A stretch of 24,499 nt of DNA. Origin: Flavobacterium sp. Its GTDB lineage: Bacteria > Bacteroidota > Bacteroidia > Flavobacteriales > Flavobacteriaceae. The DNA lies in NCBI GenBank assembly GCA_030151565.1, contig JASLDM010000008.1:1-24499 (forward strand). The letters are read 5' to 3'. Positions 23,754 to 24,499 of this stretch are shown piece after piece (position 1 is the first letter of the stretch; each line of letters begins with the position of its first letter). Made by a program: the position numbers and the translations under genes. The notes beneath the pieces were generated by a model, which saw only the letters and a program-made list of their open reading frames with translations, made no database searches and had not been told where the DNA came from.

Positions 23754-24499
23754 ATGAAAAAGAGAGTTATTGGAAGTTTTACCGCTTTTATTCTAGCTAG
23801 TACATTCAGTATTTATGCTCAGGAAAACAACTATATAAAACACCGTGTAAACCGTGGAGAAACTGTTAGTAAAATCGCCCGCGATTACGGAGTTTCTGTT
23901 TCTGATATTTTTGAACACAATCCGGGTGCTAAAGATGGAATTCGCGAAGATGCCTTTATTTTAATACCAAATAAAGATGCAACTCCGGTTCTTACACAAA
24001 CAAAAAAAGATTCTTTTAGCAAAACCAACACACATTTGGTTGAGCCCAAAGAAACACTTTATGCTATTTCAAAAAAATATAAAGTAACCGTTGCAGATTT
24101 GTACAAATGGAATCCAGGATTGAAAGAAAATGGATTGAAAGCAGGAGAGACTATTAATCTTACTGAAGACAAAACCATTGCACAAATCAAAGAAAAAATA
24201 GCTCAGAATACCTCTCTTTCAAAAGATCAAGCACTGGTAATCAACAATAAAATTCCTGCAAGTACTATTGACACCGTCGATACAAAAGGCAACGGGAAAT
24301 TTATGGTTGTACAAGTAGCTGCAAAAGAAACATTGTATGGATTGGCTGTAGAATACAAAACTACCATCCAACATATTTTGGCTTTGAATCCTGAGTTGAA
24401 AGACCAAGATTTAAAAATAGGGCAAGAAGTAAAGATTCCTGTAATCTCATTTAAAAAAGGATTTGGTCGCATTGAAGAAGAACAGATTAAAGCAAAAAT
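23754..24499 (+). CDS. Exported LysM-repeat protein (3' end cut off)
   Basis: The frame opens at the ATG at 23754 and is still open at the window end, giving 248 visible residues. It has a signal peptide (1-22, ending IYA before Gln23) and three LysM domains: about 30-74 (RGETVSKIARDYGVS), 94-136 (KETLYAISKKYKVT) and 184-229 (KETLYGLAVEYKTT). LysM domains bind the N-acetylglucosamine chains of peptidoglycan, so the protein is probably tethered to the cell wall. Relatives in Flavobacteriaceae often continue into a periplasmic-binding-protein-like domain, but that part lies outside the window. It follows guaA by 66 bp. Confidence 0.92.
   Translation, partial: MKKRVIGSFTAFILASTFSIYAQENNYIKHRVNRGETVSKIARDYGVSVSDIFEHNPGAKDGIREDAFILIPNKDATPVLTQTKKDSFSKTNTHLVEPKETLYAISKKYKVTVADLYKWNPGLKENGLKAGETINLTEDKTIAQIKEKIAQNTSLSKDQALVINNKIPASTIDTVDTKGNGKFMVVQVAAKETLYGLAVEYKTTIQHILALNPELKDQDLKIGQEVKIPVISFKKGFGRIEEEQIKAK

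Overview
The window looks like chromosomal DNA from a member of the Bacteroidota, most likely the family Flavobacteriaceae; I do not name a genus. The pointers are low G+C, a C-terminal type IX secretion (T9SS) sorting domain in the first protein, menaquinone synthesis (menB), few Shine-Dalgarno sequences, and several starts preceded by the Bacteroidota -7 promoter element TAnnTTTG. No tRNA, rRNA, CRISPR array, transposase, integrase or phage gene is visible, so this reads as housekeeping and accessory chromosome rather than an obvious mobile island.

Layout. Positions 2-4746: the 3' part of a giant secreted repeat protein (FnIII-like, jelly-roll-like, nine MBG-type units, T9SS tail) followed 2 bp later by an outer-membrane beta-barrel gene, then a terminator. 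4847-6413: tag (3-methyladenine DNA glycosylase), a 63-residue two-helix membrane protein and an SPFH/prohibitin-type protein, then a terminator. 6514-11001: a tight same-strand run of HipA-like kinase, DUF3037 protein, TrkH-type K+ channel subunit, TrkA-type RCK subunit and a YgiD-type extradiol dioxygenase. 11004-14274 on the minus strand: a two-domain GNAT acetyltransferase, a serine-hydrolase lipoprotein and an exported C1 cysteine peptidase. 14346-15185: menB, closed by a bidirectional terminator. 15259-16814 on the minus strand: a lipid kinase and an OmpR-type response regulator with no histidine kinase beside it. 16918-19002: an LtaS-like membrane sulfatase-fold enzyme with a strong terminator. 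19340-19915: a membrane-anchored coiled-coil protein of unknown function. 19916-20708: 0.8 kb with no credible gene but several short repeats and a strong bidirectional terminator. 20709-21911 (minus): gltS. 22161-23687: guaA with a possible leader of about 140 nt. 23754 to the end: an exported LysM protein cut by the window edge.

How the genes work together. Themes are the cell surface (T9SS adhesin plus barrel, LysM protein, LtaS-like enzyme), ion and solute transport (TrkH/TrkA, GltS), core metabolism (MenB, GuaA) and DNA repair (Tag). No clear-cut new defence system or mobile system is visible. The best candidates for something undescribed are the HipA-like kinase/DUF3037 pair packed directly against a K+ uptake system, and the structured gene-free stretch at 19.9-20.7 kb.
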